This document shows, in pieces, positions 34,316-45,668 of a DNA stretch of 45,691 bases. The notes under the pieces were generated by a model that was not told where the DNA came from, made no database searches, and saw only the letters and a list, made by a program, of their open reading frames with translations. Source of the stretch: Planctomycetota bacterium (GTDB lineage Bacteria > Planctomycetota > Phycisphaerae > Phycisphaerales > SM1A02); contig VGXR01000014.1 of NCBI GenBank assembly GCA_016873255.1, positions 1 to 45,691 on the forward strand, written 5' to 3'. Each line of letters opens with the position of its first letter. Position 1 is the first letter of the stretch. Made by a program: the position numbers and the translations under genes.

Positions 34316-36130
34316 TCAGTCGGGGAGGGGGGTGGTCTGGACGTCCTTCGCATGCGTCGCCTGGACGGTCCACGTCACGGGCAGCGCCGCCTTGCCGCGC
34401 GCGGCGGCGGGCACGGCGAGGTCCCAGCGCAGGATGCCGGACTTCTGCGGTCCGGCGGCGTACTCGGCATCGGTCGACAGCGCCGAGGAGAGGTCCGCGA
34501 CCTTGATCTCGATCTTCTCGTTGCGGCTGACGGGCCGCCGGTCGAGGAGCTCGACGCGCAGGTCGCGGCCGGTGCCGTTGTCGAGCGTGACGCGGTACTT
34601 CCACGTGGTGGCCACGCTGCCGCCGAACAGGCCCGCCGCGCCGGTGACCTTCGACACCACCTCGCGCTTGGCGCGGATGGCGCGGTCAGGGCCGAAGAAC
34701 ACCTTGAACGGAGACCCCGGGGCGACGGAGGGCATCGGCGTGGTGCCGATGAAGTCGCCGCCCATCGAGATGTCGGCGGGGCCGGGCAGCAGCTGGTACT
34801 GCGATGCATTGACGAGGTCGCCGCGCAGGTAGACGGACTCCGTCATCAGCGGCTCGGCCACGTACACGAAGCTGCACGTCGGATCGATGGTCGTGATGCG
34901 CGTTCGCTGGCTCCGTCGAGCGTCGCTCGGCACGGTGACGCGGCGAGGCAGCTCGAAGGTGGCGGCGATGCCGGCATCCGCGACCGAGGCGCCCTCGGCA
35001 AGTCTCGCGAGCTCGTCGGCGCGCATGTCCTCCAGGTTGCCCGCGGGCGCCCCGGCGTCGTCGTCGCCGCCGGTGCCGACGAACCCGCCGCCGCCGGGGC
35101 CGCCTCCCGACGGCCGCCCGGGCTTGCCGCGCTTGGCGAAGCGCGGGCGCGAACCACCCTCGGCGGCCTCGGCGAGCCCGCCCGCGAGTCCATAAGACGG
35201 TTGCTGCACGTCGACGTAGACCGGTTCTACCTCGCCCGGCTGCGCGGCATCATCGGGGTTGGCGGTCGAGAGCGAGATGCGCACGTCCTTCCACTCCTCG
35301 CCGGACTGCTGCACGAGCACGGCGTCGTACTCGATGCCCGTGGCGGTGCGGTCGCCGGCGGCACGCACCGTGTAGGCCGGCGACCACCGTGCCGCGGGCA
35401 CGAAGTACGTGACGTCGAGGTCCGCCTCGCACGCGGTGGGCGCCGCGATGCGCACCACCGCCGCGCGCTGCACGCGCCCGGCGGCACCGCGCTGCGCGAT
35501 CGTGGCCTCGAGCGTGCTGACCTCGCGCGCGGTGGCCTCCGCCAGTTGCTCGAGCTCCCGCCGCGCCGCGAGCGACGTGGCCTTGCGGTCCTGCACCCAG
35601 GCAAGCTGCTCGAGCGACCTCGCGGGATCTGCCTTGGCGGTGCCGCCGTCGGCGGTGGCGTTGGCTGTGGCACGGACCGCCACCTGGTCGATGCGCGCGT
35701 CCTCCTGCGCGCGCTGCGCGAGGTCCTGCTTCGTGCGCTCGAGCCTGGTGCGCGCGGCCTTCAGCTTCTCGGCGAGCTCCACGCCCTCCGGGCTTCCCGC
35801 TAGGTCAAGCCCGGGCGCCTCCTCGTACTCCACCCCGAGCAGCCTCGGGGCACCGTCGACCGGCACGTCGCCCGTGCGCAGGCGCGCCTGGATCCGGCGC
35901 GGGTCGACGCCCTCGGGAAGGCTGGTCACGCGCAGCGTCCAGAGACCCTGCGCCAGTTCCCGGTGGAGTGCGCGCGTCACGGCGGCGCCGGTCGGGTACA
36001 TCACCACGCGGTCGATGGTGCCGGCCTCGGCGGCGGATCGCTCGGCGACCTGCTGCGCGTGCGCCGCGGCCCCGGGCGAGAGCAGGAGTCCGGCGGCGAG
36101 GGCGATCGATCGGGCGTTCGTCCAGTTCAC
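34316..36130 (-). CDS. exported DUF4139 (MuiA-type) protein, copy 2
   Basis: Paralogue of the gene downstream, with the same order: signal peptide (NARSIALAAGLLLSPGAAAH), N-terminal part (IDRVVMYPTGAAVTRALHRE), coiled coil, then VTYFVPAARWSPAYTVRA, WKDVRISLSTANPDD, ISMGGDFIGTT and RVTLDNGTGRDLRVELLDRR. It differs by a glycine-rich linker, SGGGPGGGGFVGTGGDDDAG, in the middle. The GTG at 36130 is well supported by GGAGG six bases upstream (36137-36141). Length 604 residues. The pair probably arose by tandem duplication and may form a heteromer; this is inference. A hairpin terminator of the upstream gene lies between it and the glutamate dehydrogenase. Confidence 0.82.
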   Translation of the reverse strand: MNWTNARSIALAAGLLLSPGAAAHAQQVAERSAAEAGTIDRVVMYPTGAAVTRALHRELAQGLWTLRVTSLPEGVDPRRIQARLRTGDVPVDGAPRLLGVEYEEAPGLDLAGSPEGVELAEKLKAARTRLERTKQDLAQRAQEDARIDQVAVRATANATADGGTAKADPARSLEQLAWVQDRKATSLAARRELEQLAEATAREVSTLEATIAQRGAAGRVQRAAVVRIAAPTACEADLDVTYFVPAARWSPAYTVRAAGDRTATGIEYDAVLVQQSGEEWKDVRISLSTANPDDAAQPGEVEPVYVDVQQPSYGLAGGLAEAAEGGSRPRFAKRGKPGRPSGGGPGGGGFVGTGGDDDAGAPAGNLEDMRADELARLAEGASVADAGIAATFELPRRVTVPSDARRSQRTRITTIDPTCSFVYVAEPLMTESVYLRGDLVNASQYQLLPGPADISMGGDFIGTTPMPSVAPGSPFKVFFGPDRAIRAKREVVSKVTGAAGLFGGSVATTWKYRVTLDNGTGRDLRVELLDRRPVSRNEKIEIKVADLSSALSTDAEYAAGPQKSGILRWDLAVPAAARGKAALPVTWTVQATHAKDVQTTPLPD

Positions 36131-36176
36131 GTGAAGCCTCCGGCGCCGAGGGTACGCCGCGCCGTGCCGGAATGAC

Positions 36177-36213
36177 AACCGGCCGGCCCGCGGCTTGCGC
36201 GGACCAGCCGGTT
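36177..36213 (-). terminator. hairpin after the glutamate dehydrogenase gene
   Basis: On the minus strand AACCGGC pairs with GCCGGTT around inner stems including CCGCG/CGCGG, with a five-base loop; the downstream strand continues GTTGTCATT. It lies in the 122 bases between the dehydrogenase stop and the DUF4139 start and fits an intrinsic terminator of moderate quality. Confidence 0.55.
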
Positions 36214-36252
36214 TGAGTCCATTTGCCGGGGATGCCGCCCCGGGGCCGTCGG

Positions 36253-39219
<2,967 letters not shown>

Positions 39220-39334
39220 TCCGTGGGTGATACCACGCCGCTCCACGTCCAACCAACCAGTGATTCCCGGCATTTTCGGCACGGGCTGCGCGGCCCCGGG
39301 GCACCGATATCCTTTCCCGGTTCGGCCCTTCGCC

Positions 39335-40222
39335 ATGCTCGTCGCCACCATCGGCAACTTCGACGGCGTCCACCTCGGCCATCAGGCGCTGGTCGCCGCG
39401 GCGCGCGCCGCCGCGGGTGCCGGCGGGCGGACGGTCGCCGTCACGTTCGAGCCGCTCCCGGCGAGCGTGCTCCGGGCCGAGGGCGCGCCCGCGCGGCTGA
39501 CGCCTGGCGCGCGCCGCGCCGATCTCCTCCGCGAGGCGGGATGCGACGAGGTGCTCGAACTCGACCCGCGCGGCGGGCTGCTCTCCGACACCCCCGAGGA
39601 GTTCGTCGCGCGCCTGCGCGGTGCGCTCCCGTTCGATGCCATTGCCGAGGGCGGCGACTTCCGCTTCGGCCGCGGCCGCGCCGGGGACGTGGGCACCTTG
39701 CGCGCGATCGGCGACCGCCTCGGCTTCGGCACGGTGGAGGTCGCGGAGCAGGAGGTGGCCATTGCCGACGGCTCCATCGTGGCCGCACGCAGCAGCGCGG
39801 TGCGATGGATGCTGGCGGTCGGGCGCGTCGCGGACGCCGCGCTCCTCCTCGGCCGGCCGCACGAGGTCGCGGGCACCGTCGAGCCCGGCGACCGACGCGG
39901 CCGCGGGCTTGGGTTTCCCACGGCGAACGTGCATGCGCCCGGCATCGCGCTCCCGGCGGACGGCGTCTACGCGGGCGACGCGCTCGTCGACGGGGCATTG
40001 CGTCCCGCGGCCATCAGCATCGGCACCAAGCCGACCTTCGGCCGCGCCGCGCGCACCCTCGAGGTGCACGTCGTGGGCCTCGAGCGCGCGCTCGACGACT
40101 ACGGGTGGGCCATCACCGTCCGCTTCCGGCGCTGGCTGCGCGAGCAGTGGCGCTTTCCCGGGCCCGATGCGCTCGCTGCGCAGCTTCGCCACGACGTCGC
40201 GCAGGCGGCGGCCCTCGCGTAA
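39335..40222 (+). CDS. ribF: bifunctional riboflavin kinase/FAD synthetase
   Basis: Makes FMN and FAD from riboflavin. The N-terminal adenylyltransferase domain begins VATIGNFDGVHLGHQALV, with the HxGH nucleotide-binding signature, and EGGDFRFGRGRAGD and RSSAVRWML follow. The C-terminal kinase domain starts at GTVEPGDRRGRGLGFPTANV (about residue 183). Length 295 residues, slightly short but both domains look complete. The ATG at 39335 lacks a good Shine-Dalgarno; TATCCT is 21 bases upstream. It is followed by the DHH phosphoesterase after 12 bases; in many bacteria ribF, truB and nrnA-type genes are linked, and this pair keeps that association. Confidence 0.93.
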   Translation: MLVATIGNFDGVHLGHQALVAAARAAAGAGGRTVAVTFEPLPASVLRAEGAPARLTPGARRADLLREAGCDEVLELDPRGGLLSDTPEEFVARLRGALPFDAIAEGGDFRFGRGRAGDVGTLRAIGDRLGFGTVEVAEQEVAIADGSIVAARSSAVRWMLAVGRVADAALLLGRPHEVAGTVEPGDRRGRGLGFPTANVHAPGIALPADGVYAGDALVDGALRPAAISIGTKPTFGRAARTLEVHVVGLERALDDYGWAITVRFRRWLREQWRFPGPDALAAQLRHDVAQAAALA

Positions 40223-40225
40223 GGT
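40220..40225 (+). promoter_or_regulatory. TAAGGT -10-like hexamer 9 bases before a start codon
   Basis: TAAGGT starts with the ribF stop codon TAA and is followed by nine bases and the ATG at 40235. It may give an internal leaderless transcript of the DHH gene; alternatively AAGGT acts as a ribosome-binding site for coupled translation. The sequence cannot decide between them. Confidence 0.3.
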
Positions 40226-40234
40226 GCCTGCCCG

Positions 40235-41278
40235 ATGACCTACCGGTCCACCGTCAACCACGCGCAGATGGCTGCCATGCTGCGCTCCGCGCGCCGCCCG
40301 TTCGTGACCACGCACTTCAAGCCCGACGGCGACGCGCTCGGGTCGGCCCTTGCGCTCGGCCGAGCGCTGCGCGCCCTCGGCGCGGAGGTCGACGTCGCCG
40401 TCGCGGGCCCGATCGACCGCAGCATCCTCGGGCTCGCGCAGCCCGGCGAGCACCGGCACGCGGACCGCGGGCCCGTGGAGCCGGGGCCCGGCTGCGACCT
40501 TGCCGTGGTGGTGGACACGGGCGCCTGGAGCCAGCTCGAGCACTGCCGCGACTGGCTGCGCGCCAACGCGTCGATGGTGGCGGGAATCGACCACCATGCG
40601 CGCGGGGACCTCGTCGCGCCCGCGCGCATCGTCGACGTCTCGTGCGCGAGCTGCACGCAGGTGCTCGTGCCGATCCTCGATGAACTGGGCGCATCGCTCG
40701 GCCCGGGCACCCGGCGCGCTCGGCACACCGTGGCCGAGGCGCTCTTCGCGGGGCTCGCCACCGACACCGGCTGGTTCCGGTTCAGCGGCGCCGACGACCG
40801 CGTCTTCGCGCTCGCGGCCCGGCTCCTCGCCTGCGGCGTCGACAAGGATGCGCTCTTCCGCATGGTTGAGCAGGGCGACGCGCCCGGGCGCCCGCTCCTG
40901 ACGGCGCGCGCGCTGTCGTCGCTGCGCTACGCGTGCGGCGGGCGGGTGGCGGTCATGCGCCTCGCGCGCGCGGACTTCGAGGCCACGGGCACCCGGGTCG
41001 ACGACCTCGCCGGCCTCGTCAACGAGCCGATGTCCGTCGCGGAGGTGGAGGTCAGCGTGCTCCTCGTGGAGAGCGAGCCCCGGCTCACGAAGGCCAGCTT
41101 CCGGAGCAAGCCGCCCGCGGCGCCCGGCGGCGCGTTCGTGGACGTGAACCACCTGGCCGCGCGCTTCGAGGGCGGGGGCCACGTGCACGCCGCCGGCGCC
41201 CGCATCGCCGCGTCGCTCGACGAGGCCGCCGACCTCGCGGCGCGGGCCTGCGAGGACTACCTCGAGTCAGGTTCCTGA
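40235..41278 (+). CDS. DHH-family phosphoesterase (NrnA-like)
   Basis: Two-metal phosphoesterase related to NrnA, which degrades short oligoribonucleotides and pAp. Motif I is HFKPDGDALGSALA (near residue 27; the family has HxNPDGDA, here with lysine instead of asparagine), motif II is VVVDTG, motif III the IDHHARGD near residue 119, and the C-terminal DHHA1 substrate domain has RFEGGGHVHAAGARI. Length 347 residues fits. The gene lies 12 bases after ribF. Its 3' end overlaps the 3' end of the convergent metal-binding lipoprotein gene by 22 bases. Confidence 0.9.
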   Translation: MTYRSTVNHAQMAAMLRSARRPFVTTHFKPDGDALGSALALGRALRALGAEVDVAVAGPIDRSILGLAQPGEHRHADRGPVEPGPGCDLAVVVDTGAWSQLEHCRDWLRANASMVAGIDHHARGDLVAPARIVDVSCASCTQVLVPILDELGASLGPGTRRARHTVAEALFAGLATDTGWFRFSGADDRVFALAARLLACGVDKDALFRMVEQGDAPGRPLLTARALSSLRYACGGRVAVMRLARADFEATGTRVDDLAGLVNEPMSVAEVEVSVLLVESEPRLTKASFRSKPPAAPGGAFVDVNHLAARFEGGGHVHAAGARIAASLDEAADLAARACEDYLESGS

Positions 41279-41598
41279 GCGGCGGCCGCGGCGGGAGCAG
41301 GGGCGATCCGGTAGCCGAGCCTGGTGATGGCGCGCTCCGCCTCGGGACGGGCGGAGGGATCGTCGAGCGTGATCACCGCCTGCCGGGACGCGAAGGTGCA
41401 CTCCACCGTGCGCACTCCCTTCACCTCCTGCACCTCCGCGACGATGGCCCCGGCGCATCCGTCGCAGTGCATTCCCTCGACCGAGTACGCGACCTTCACG
41501 GCGTCGGCCCGCGCCATGCCGGCCGAGGGTGCGTCGCCGCATGCTGCGAGCGGCGATGAGGCGAGCGCGAGCACGGCGAAGGCCCGACGGATGTGCAT
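41257..41598 (-). CDS. lipoprotein with heavy-metal-associated (HMA) domain
   Basis: The signal peptide RRAFAVLALASSPLAAC ends in a lipobox, followed by a short linker and an HMA domain with the metal-binding signature VEGMHCDGCAGAIVAEVQ (CxxC) and a typical C-terminal strand AERAITRLGYRI. Most HMA domains with this motif bind Cu(I) or Zn/Hg in the cytoplasm; an exported, lipid-anchored copy would face the periplasm. The ATG at 41598 is chosen from the signal; an upstream ATG at 41616 gives six more residues. TACCAT stands six bases before the start. The RND transporter gene ends 18 bases upstream, so they may be linked. The 3' end overlaps the DHH gene. Confidence 0.82.
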   Translation of the reverse strand: MHIRRAFAVLALASSPLAACGDAPSAGMARADAVKVAYSVEGMHCDGCAGAIVAEVQEVKGVRTVECTFASRQAVITLDDPSARPEAERAITRLGYRIAPAPAAAAAQEPDSR

Positions 41599-41604
41599 GC
41601 CCCG

Positions 41605-41610
41605 ATGGTA
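41605..41610 (-). promoter_or_regulatory. TACCAT -10-like hexamer 6 bases before a start codon
   Basis: On the minus strand TACCAT is followed by CGGGGC and the ATG of the HMA lipoprotein. If used, transcription would begin at the start codon. It lies in the 18-base gap after the transporter gene. Confidence 0.3.
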
Positions 41611-41616
41611 GGGCAC

Positions 41617-44328
41617 TCAGGCGGGCCCGGGCGCCGTCCGCGACCGTAGGCCCACCACTCGCAGGAGCGCCGGGAGCGTCCACACGGCCGTCACCATGCA
41701 GCAGGCGCTGCCGACGGCCATCGCGATCCCCAGGCTCCGCAGGCCCTGGTGGTGCGCGAGCGCCAGCGCGCCGAACCCGATCGTGGTGGTCAGCGCCGTC
41801 ACCGCCACGGCTCGGCGCGTGGAGCCGAAGCCCAGGTCGAGCGCGCCCTCGTGCGCCCGATGCGTGATGTGGATGGCGCTGTCGATCCCCAGCCCGATGA
41901 GTATGGGGATGGCGAAGAAGTTCGCGAGGTTGAACGTGGTGCCGAGCGCCGCCATCAGGCCGACGGTCCACGCCACGCCGATCGCGAGCGACGCGATCGC
42001 GGCGAGCGCCTCGCGCGCGTTGCGCAGGTCGAGCCACAGCAGCGCGGACACCATCGCCGTGGCCAGCACCGCCTGCAGCGCGAACGACCGCTCCATGCTT
42101 GCCATCGACTCGCTGACGGTCATCGGGACGCCGGTGGCATCGGGGTCCGCGTCGCGCAGGGCGGCCACGAACGCGGCGAGCGGGCCGGATTCCCACACGT
42201 CCTCGGCGGGATGCGCCATCACCAGGAACCTGCCGTTCGGCGACACCATCTGCGCGCGAACGGCCTCGGGGAGCGCATCGCGCAGCGTGCGCCGCGCGCC
42301 GTCGGCCATGAGGACCGCCGAGTCGCGGGCCCGCCGGGCCGCCTCGTCGACGCTCGCGCGCGCCACCGCCGCGGCATCGCTGCCGTGGCGCGAGGGGTCG
42401 CAGAGGTCGGCCAGCGCGCGGAGGCGGCCGGCAAGCCCGTCCATCCCTGCGGCCGCGGCCGGGGCCTCGCGCCGCGCGTGTCCGGCGAGCTCCGACACGC
42501 GCCCTGCGGCGCCGCGGAGTTCCTCGGCGCCCCAGGGCGTGTCCGCGTCGGCGGCGGGCGGCCGCGCCTCCACCGCGTTTGCGAACTGGCGGCGCAGCTG
42601 CGCACGCTCGTCGGTCTCTTGCTGAACCGCGTCGAGCACGCTGCGCACCTGCCCGACCTCCGGGTGCGCGCGCAGCCGATCCACGAGCGGCGGGATCTGG
42701 TCCATGGAGTCGACCGTCGATGCCCCGAACCAGCTCGCGGCCGCGGAGTCGTCGATCACGCGGTGCTCCCATTCCACGCTGTCGAGGCCCTTGGCCTGCA
42801 GCCGCAGCAGGTTGGTCTCGAAGCGCAGGTGCGTCAGCCCGTAGAGGGCGGCGAGCACCGCGAGCGCCACGCTCATGGCCGTGGTCCGCATCGCGCCGGG
42901 GCGGTCGATGGCGACGCCTGCGGGCTCGCGCCGCGCGAAGAACGCCGGCGTCGCGCCCGGCCCGGCCCTCGCCATGCGGTGGTCGAAGATCACGATGAGC
43001 GCCGGCAGCACCAGCACGATCGATGCGAGCGTCAGGAGCAGGCCGACCCCCGAGACCACGCCCAGCTCGCGGAGCCCCTGGAACTCCGTGAACCACGCCA
43101 GCAGGAACACGCCGGCCGACGTCAGCGCGCCGCTCAGGTTGCTCGGCACCGCCGTGCGCATCATGTGCTGGACCGACGGCAGCACGCCCACGCGGCGGCG
43201 CGCCTCGAGGTAGCGCGCGGTCATGTGGATGCCGTAGTCGAGCCCCACGCCCACGAGCACCAGCATGAACACGATGCTGAGCAGGTTGAGCCGTCCGTAG
43301 AGCAGGGCGGCGGCCGCGTACGTCAGCGCGCATCCGACGAGGAACGCCGCGAGCGCCATCAGCGGAAGCCGCACGCCTCGGAACACCGCCATGAAGAGCG
43401 CCGTGCAGAGCAGGAGCCCCACGATGCTCGAGAGGTTCATGTCGCGGTTGGTGGTGGCCATCTCGTCGGCCTGCAGCACGGGCTTGCCCGTGAGGCCGAT
43501 CTCGACCTCGGGCACCTGCGCGCGCACCTCCGCCACGGCGCTGCGGATGGCCGCCAGCGGGCCGTCGATCACCTCGAGCTGCGAGAAGTCCTTCCTCGGC
43601 AGGATGCCGACGAACCAGAGGTTGCCGCTGTCGCTCACGAGGTAACGCGACTCTCGCGGGGAACCGAGGCCTTCGGGCGCGCCGGGCGCGGCGCTCGCAA
43701 GCACCTCGAGCCCGAGCATGGCGCTGGCCGCCTCGCGCTCGGCACGTTCGCGGGGCATCGACAGCCCGCCCTCGAAGAGCGATCGGAGCCGGCGGTCGGC
43801 GTCGGCGAGGACGGTGCCGGCGCCGGGCGCGGAGGCGATGCCCGGCAGCGCGTCGCGCGCCGTCACCAGGCCGCGGAGGTCGGCGGTGGGCATCGCCCAT
43901 GTGGCCAGTCGCCGCTGCTCGGGGACGGTGACGCGGGAGTGGACCTCGGCGATCCCCTCATTGCCCCGCAGTCGGGCATCGAGGAGGTCGACCGCGCGTT
44001 CGGCCGAGCCGGGTCGCGGCACGCCGCCCGAGCCGCGCCCGTCCACCACGATCCATGCGTACTCGAGATCGCCGAACTCGCGGAGGAACCCGAGGTAGCG
44101 CGCGACGTAGGGCCGGTCGGTCCCCATCAGGGAGTCCGTGTTGGCATCGATCCGGACGCGGTCCCAGCTCCACGCCACGGCTGCCGCGGCCACGAGGAAG
44201 GCGCCGACCGCGATCGCCACCGGGTGCGCGACGATCCACGCGCCCAGACGGTCCGCGGCGCGCTCGCGCCGGGAGCGGTGGCCCGCCGACGCGGGGTCGG
44301 CGCCTGTTCTGCGGAGATCGGGGGGCAT
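41617..44328 (-). CDS. RND-superfamily transporter, HpnN/MMPL-like
   Basis: A 903-residue membrane protein with the duplicated RND layout: one helix near residue 40 (PVAIAVGAFLVAAAAVAWSW), a large periplasmic loop to about 270, five helices to about 455 including NLLSIVFMLVLVGVGLDYGI with conserved GLDYGIH, a second half starting near 490, a second loop to about 740 and helices with FFAIPILIGLGIDSAIHITH. The GxDYGIH and GIDSAIH motifs are typical of MMPL and HpnN proteins, which carry lipids such as hopanoids to the outer membrane. With hpnCDE in the same window an HpnN role is attractive, but other lipid or lipoprotein cargo is possible. TATGAT lies 20 bases before the ATG. Confidence 0.75.
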   Translation of the reverse strand: MPPDLRRTGADPASAGHRSRRERAADRLGAWIVAHPVAIAVGAFLVAAAAVAWSWDRVRIDANTDSLMGTDRPYVARYLGFLREFGDLEYAWIVVDGRGSGGVPRPGSAERAVDLLDARLRGNEGIAEVHSRVTVPEQRRLATWAMPTADLRGLVTARDALPGIASAPGAGTVLADADRRLRSLFEGGLSMPRERAEREAASAMLGLEVLASAAPGAPEGLGSPRESRYLVSDSGNLWFVGILPRKDFSQLEVIDGPLAAIRSAVAEVRAQVPEVEIGLTGKPVLQADEMATTNRDMNLSSIVGLLLCTALFMAVFRGVRLPLMALAAFLVGCALTYAAAALLYGRLNLLSIVFMLVLVGVGLDYGIHMTARYLEARRRVGVLPSVQHMMRTAVPSNLSGALTSAGVFLLAWFTEFQGLRELGVVSGVGLLLTLASIVLVLPALIVIFDHRMARAGPGATPAFFARREPAGVAIDRPGAMRTTAMSVALAVLAALYGLTHLRFETNLLRLQAKGLDSVEWEHRVIDDSAAASWFGASTVDSMDQIPPLVDRLRAHPEVGQVRSVLDAVQQETDERAQLRRQFANAVEARPPAADADTPWGAEELRGAAGRVSELAGHARREAPAAAAGMDGLAGRLRALADLCDPSRHGSDAAAVARASVDEAARRARDSAVLMADGARRTLRDALPEAVRAQMVSPNGRFLVMAHPAEDVWESGPLAAFVAALRDADPDATGVPMTVSESMASMERSFALQAVLATAMVSALLWLDLRNAREALAAIASLAIGVAWTVGLMAALGTTFNLANFFAIPILIGLGIDSAIHITHRAHEGALDLGFGSTRRAVAVTALTTTIGFGALALAHHQGLRSLGIAMAVGSACCMVTAVWTLPALLRVVGLRSRTAPGPA

Positions 44329-44348
44329 GCCTGGAGAAACCGGGGTCG

Positions 44349-44354
44349 ATCATA
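44349..44354 (-). promoter_or_regulatory. TATGAT -10 element of the RND transporter gene
   Basis: TATGAT differs from the TATAAT consensus at one position and lies 20 bases before the start codon, predicting a leader of about 13 bases. No clear -35 is visible upstream. Confidence 0.5.
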
Positions 44355-44435
44355 GGGCGTCCGCGTGCGGCCTCGAGCCGTGGATGACCTGTCGATTGGG
44401 TGCCGACGCGCTGCGGGAGCGCGGACACTTGCCCG

Positions 44436-45668
44436 ATGCCGTTCCGCCAAGGCTCCGTTTCCTACTCGCGCTTCGGGATCGCCGGATCCCTCCCCGACGC
44501 CGCCGGCGAGGGAGCGCTCGAGCTCCTCGCGCAGCACGTGGTGCGCAACCGCACCGTCGCGGAGGAGGGCACCGCGAGCGGCTGGTGCACCGGCCGGCAT
44601 GTCTTCGACACCGACTTCACGTGGGAGCACTGCGGGTTCAGCGGCGCGATCCTGTGCGCGATGCGCGTGGACGTGGCGCGCGTGCCCGCCGAGATCAAGC
44701 GCGCGTACGTGGCAATGGCGGAGGACGAGCGGCGATCCACCGAGGAGGGTTCGGCGGTGGCCGGAGTCCTCAGCCGCAGCGCGCGCAAGGAAGCGCGCGG
44801 CGAGGCCGAGCGGCGCTGCAAGGAGGAGATCGCGGAGGGCAAGTACCGGCGCATCACGCTGATGCCCGTGCTCTTCGACCTCGTGCGCAAGTCGGTGCTC
44901 GCGCCTGCCTCCGGGGATTCGGCGTTCAAGGAGCTGCGGGGCCTCGTGGAGGCGACCTACGGATGCAAGCTCGCGCGCAGGACCGCGGGGGGACTCGCCG
45001 CCGACCTGATGGGCGAGCGCGGCATGACGAGCGACCTCGACGACGCGCTTCCGGACGCCTTCACCGAGCCGCCGGCGCAGGCGGCGGGCGAGGAGGGCGG
45101 CGCGCCGCGCGCGAAGGGCCGGCCGGAGGTGCCGTGGGCGATGGCCGGCGGCGAGCCGCGCGACTTCCTGGGCAACGTGTTCCTGCTCTGGCTCTGGTGG
45201 CACGCCGAGGAGAACGGCGGGTCGATCGACACGAAGGACGTGCCCGTGGCGCTGGTGGTCGACAAGGTGGTGGACCTCGAGTGCCCGTGGGGCACCGGCG
45301 GCCGCGTGTCGCTGCGCGGCGAGCTGCCCACGCGCGCGCCCGAGGCGATCAAGGCGCTGCAGGCGGGCAAGTGGCCGCGCAAGCTCGGCCTGCTCGTCGC
45401 CGCGCACGGCCAGGAGTTCGAGTGCGTGCTGCAGGGCGACCGCTTCGCCGTGACGGGCCTCAAGCTCGGGGCGCCCAGCGAGGAGGCGCGCACGCCGCGC
45501 CTCGAGATCGAGGAGCGGCTCGACCGGCTCGCGACGTTCGACGCGGTGCTCGTCGGCCTCTACGACCACTTCCTCCGCGAGCGCTTCGGCCGGGGCTGGA
45601 ACACGCGACGCCAGCAGATCGCCGACTGGATCGCCGCTCGCCAGCTCGCGAAATCCGTTCCTGGTTAG
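44436..45668 (+). CDS. RdgC-like recombination-associated protein
   Basis: The N-terminus MPFRQGSVSYSRFGIAG, then GWCTGRHVFDTDF, AMRVDVARVPAEIKRAY, SRSARKEARGEAERRCKEEI and YRRITLMPVLFDLVRKSVL follow the pattern of RdgC, a ring-shaped DNA-binding protein that limits RecA activity in Escherichia coli. The second half (residues about 240-400, with FLLWLWWHAEENGG and KLGLLVAAHGQEFECVLQG) matches the RdgC C-terminal layout in length but less clearly in sequence. Total 410 residues, longer than the 303 of E. coli RdgC. ATG 44436 is chosen because the family start is there; an upstream ATG at 44400 adds 12 residues. No Shine-Dalgarno; GACACT ends six bases before the ATG. Confidence 0.7.
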   Translation: MPFRQGSVSYSRFGIAGSLPDAAGEGALELLAQHVVRNRTVAEEGTASGWCTGRHVFDTDFTWEHCGFSGAILCAMRVDVARVPAEIKRAYVAMAEDERRSTEEGSAVAGVLSRSARKEARGEAERRCKEEIAEGKYRRITLMPVLFDLVRKSVLAPASGDSAFKELRGLVEATYGCKLARRTAGGLAADLMGERGMTSDLDDALPDAFTEPPAQAAGEEGGAPRAKGRPEVPWAMAGGEPRDFLGNVFLLWLWWHAEENGGSIDTKDVPVALVVDKVVDLECPWGTGGRVSLRGELPTRAPEAIKALQAGKWPRKLGLLVAAHGQEFECVLQGDRFAVTGLKLGAPSEEARTPRLEIEERLDRLATFDAVLVGLYDHFLRERFGRGWNTRRQQIADWIAARQLAKSVPG

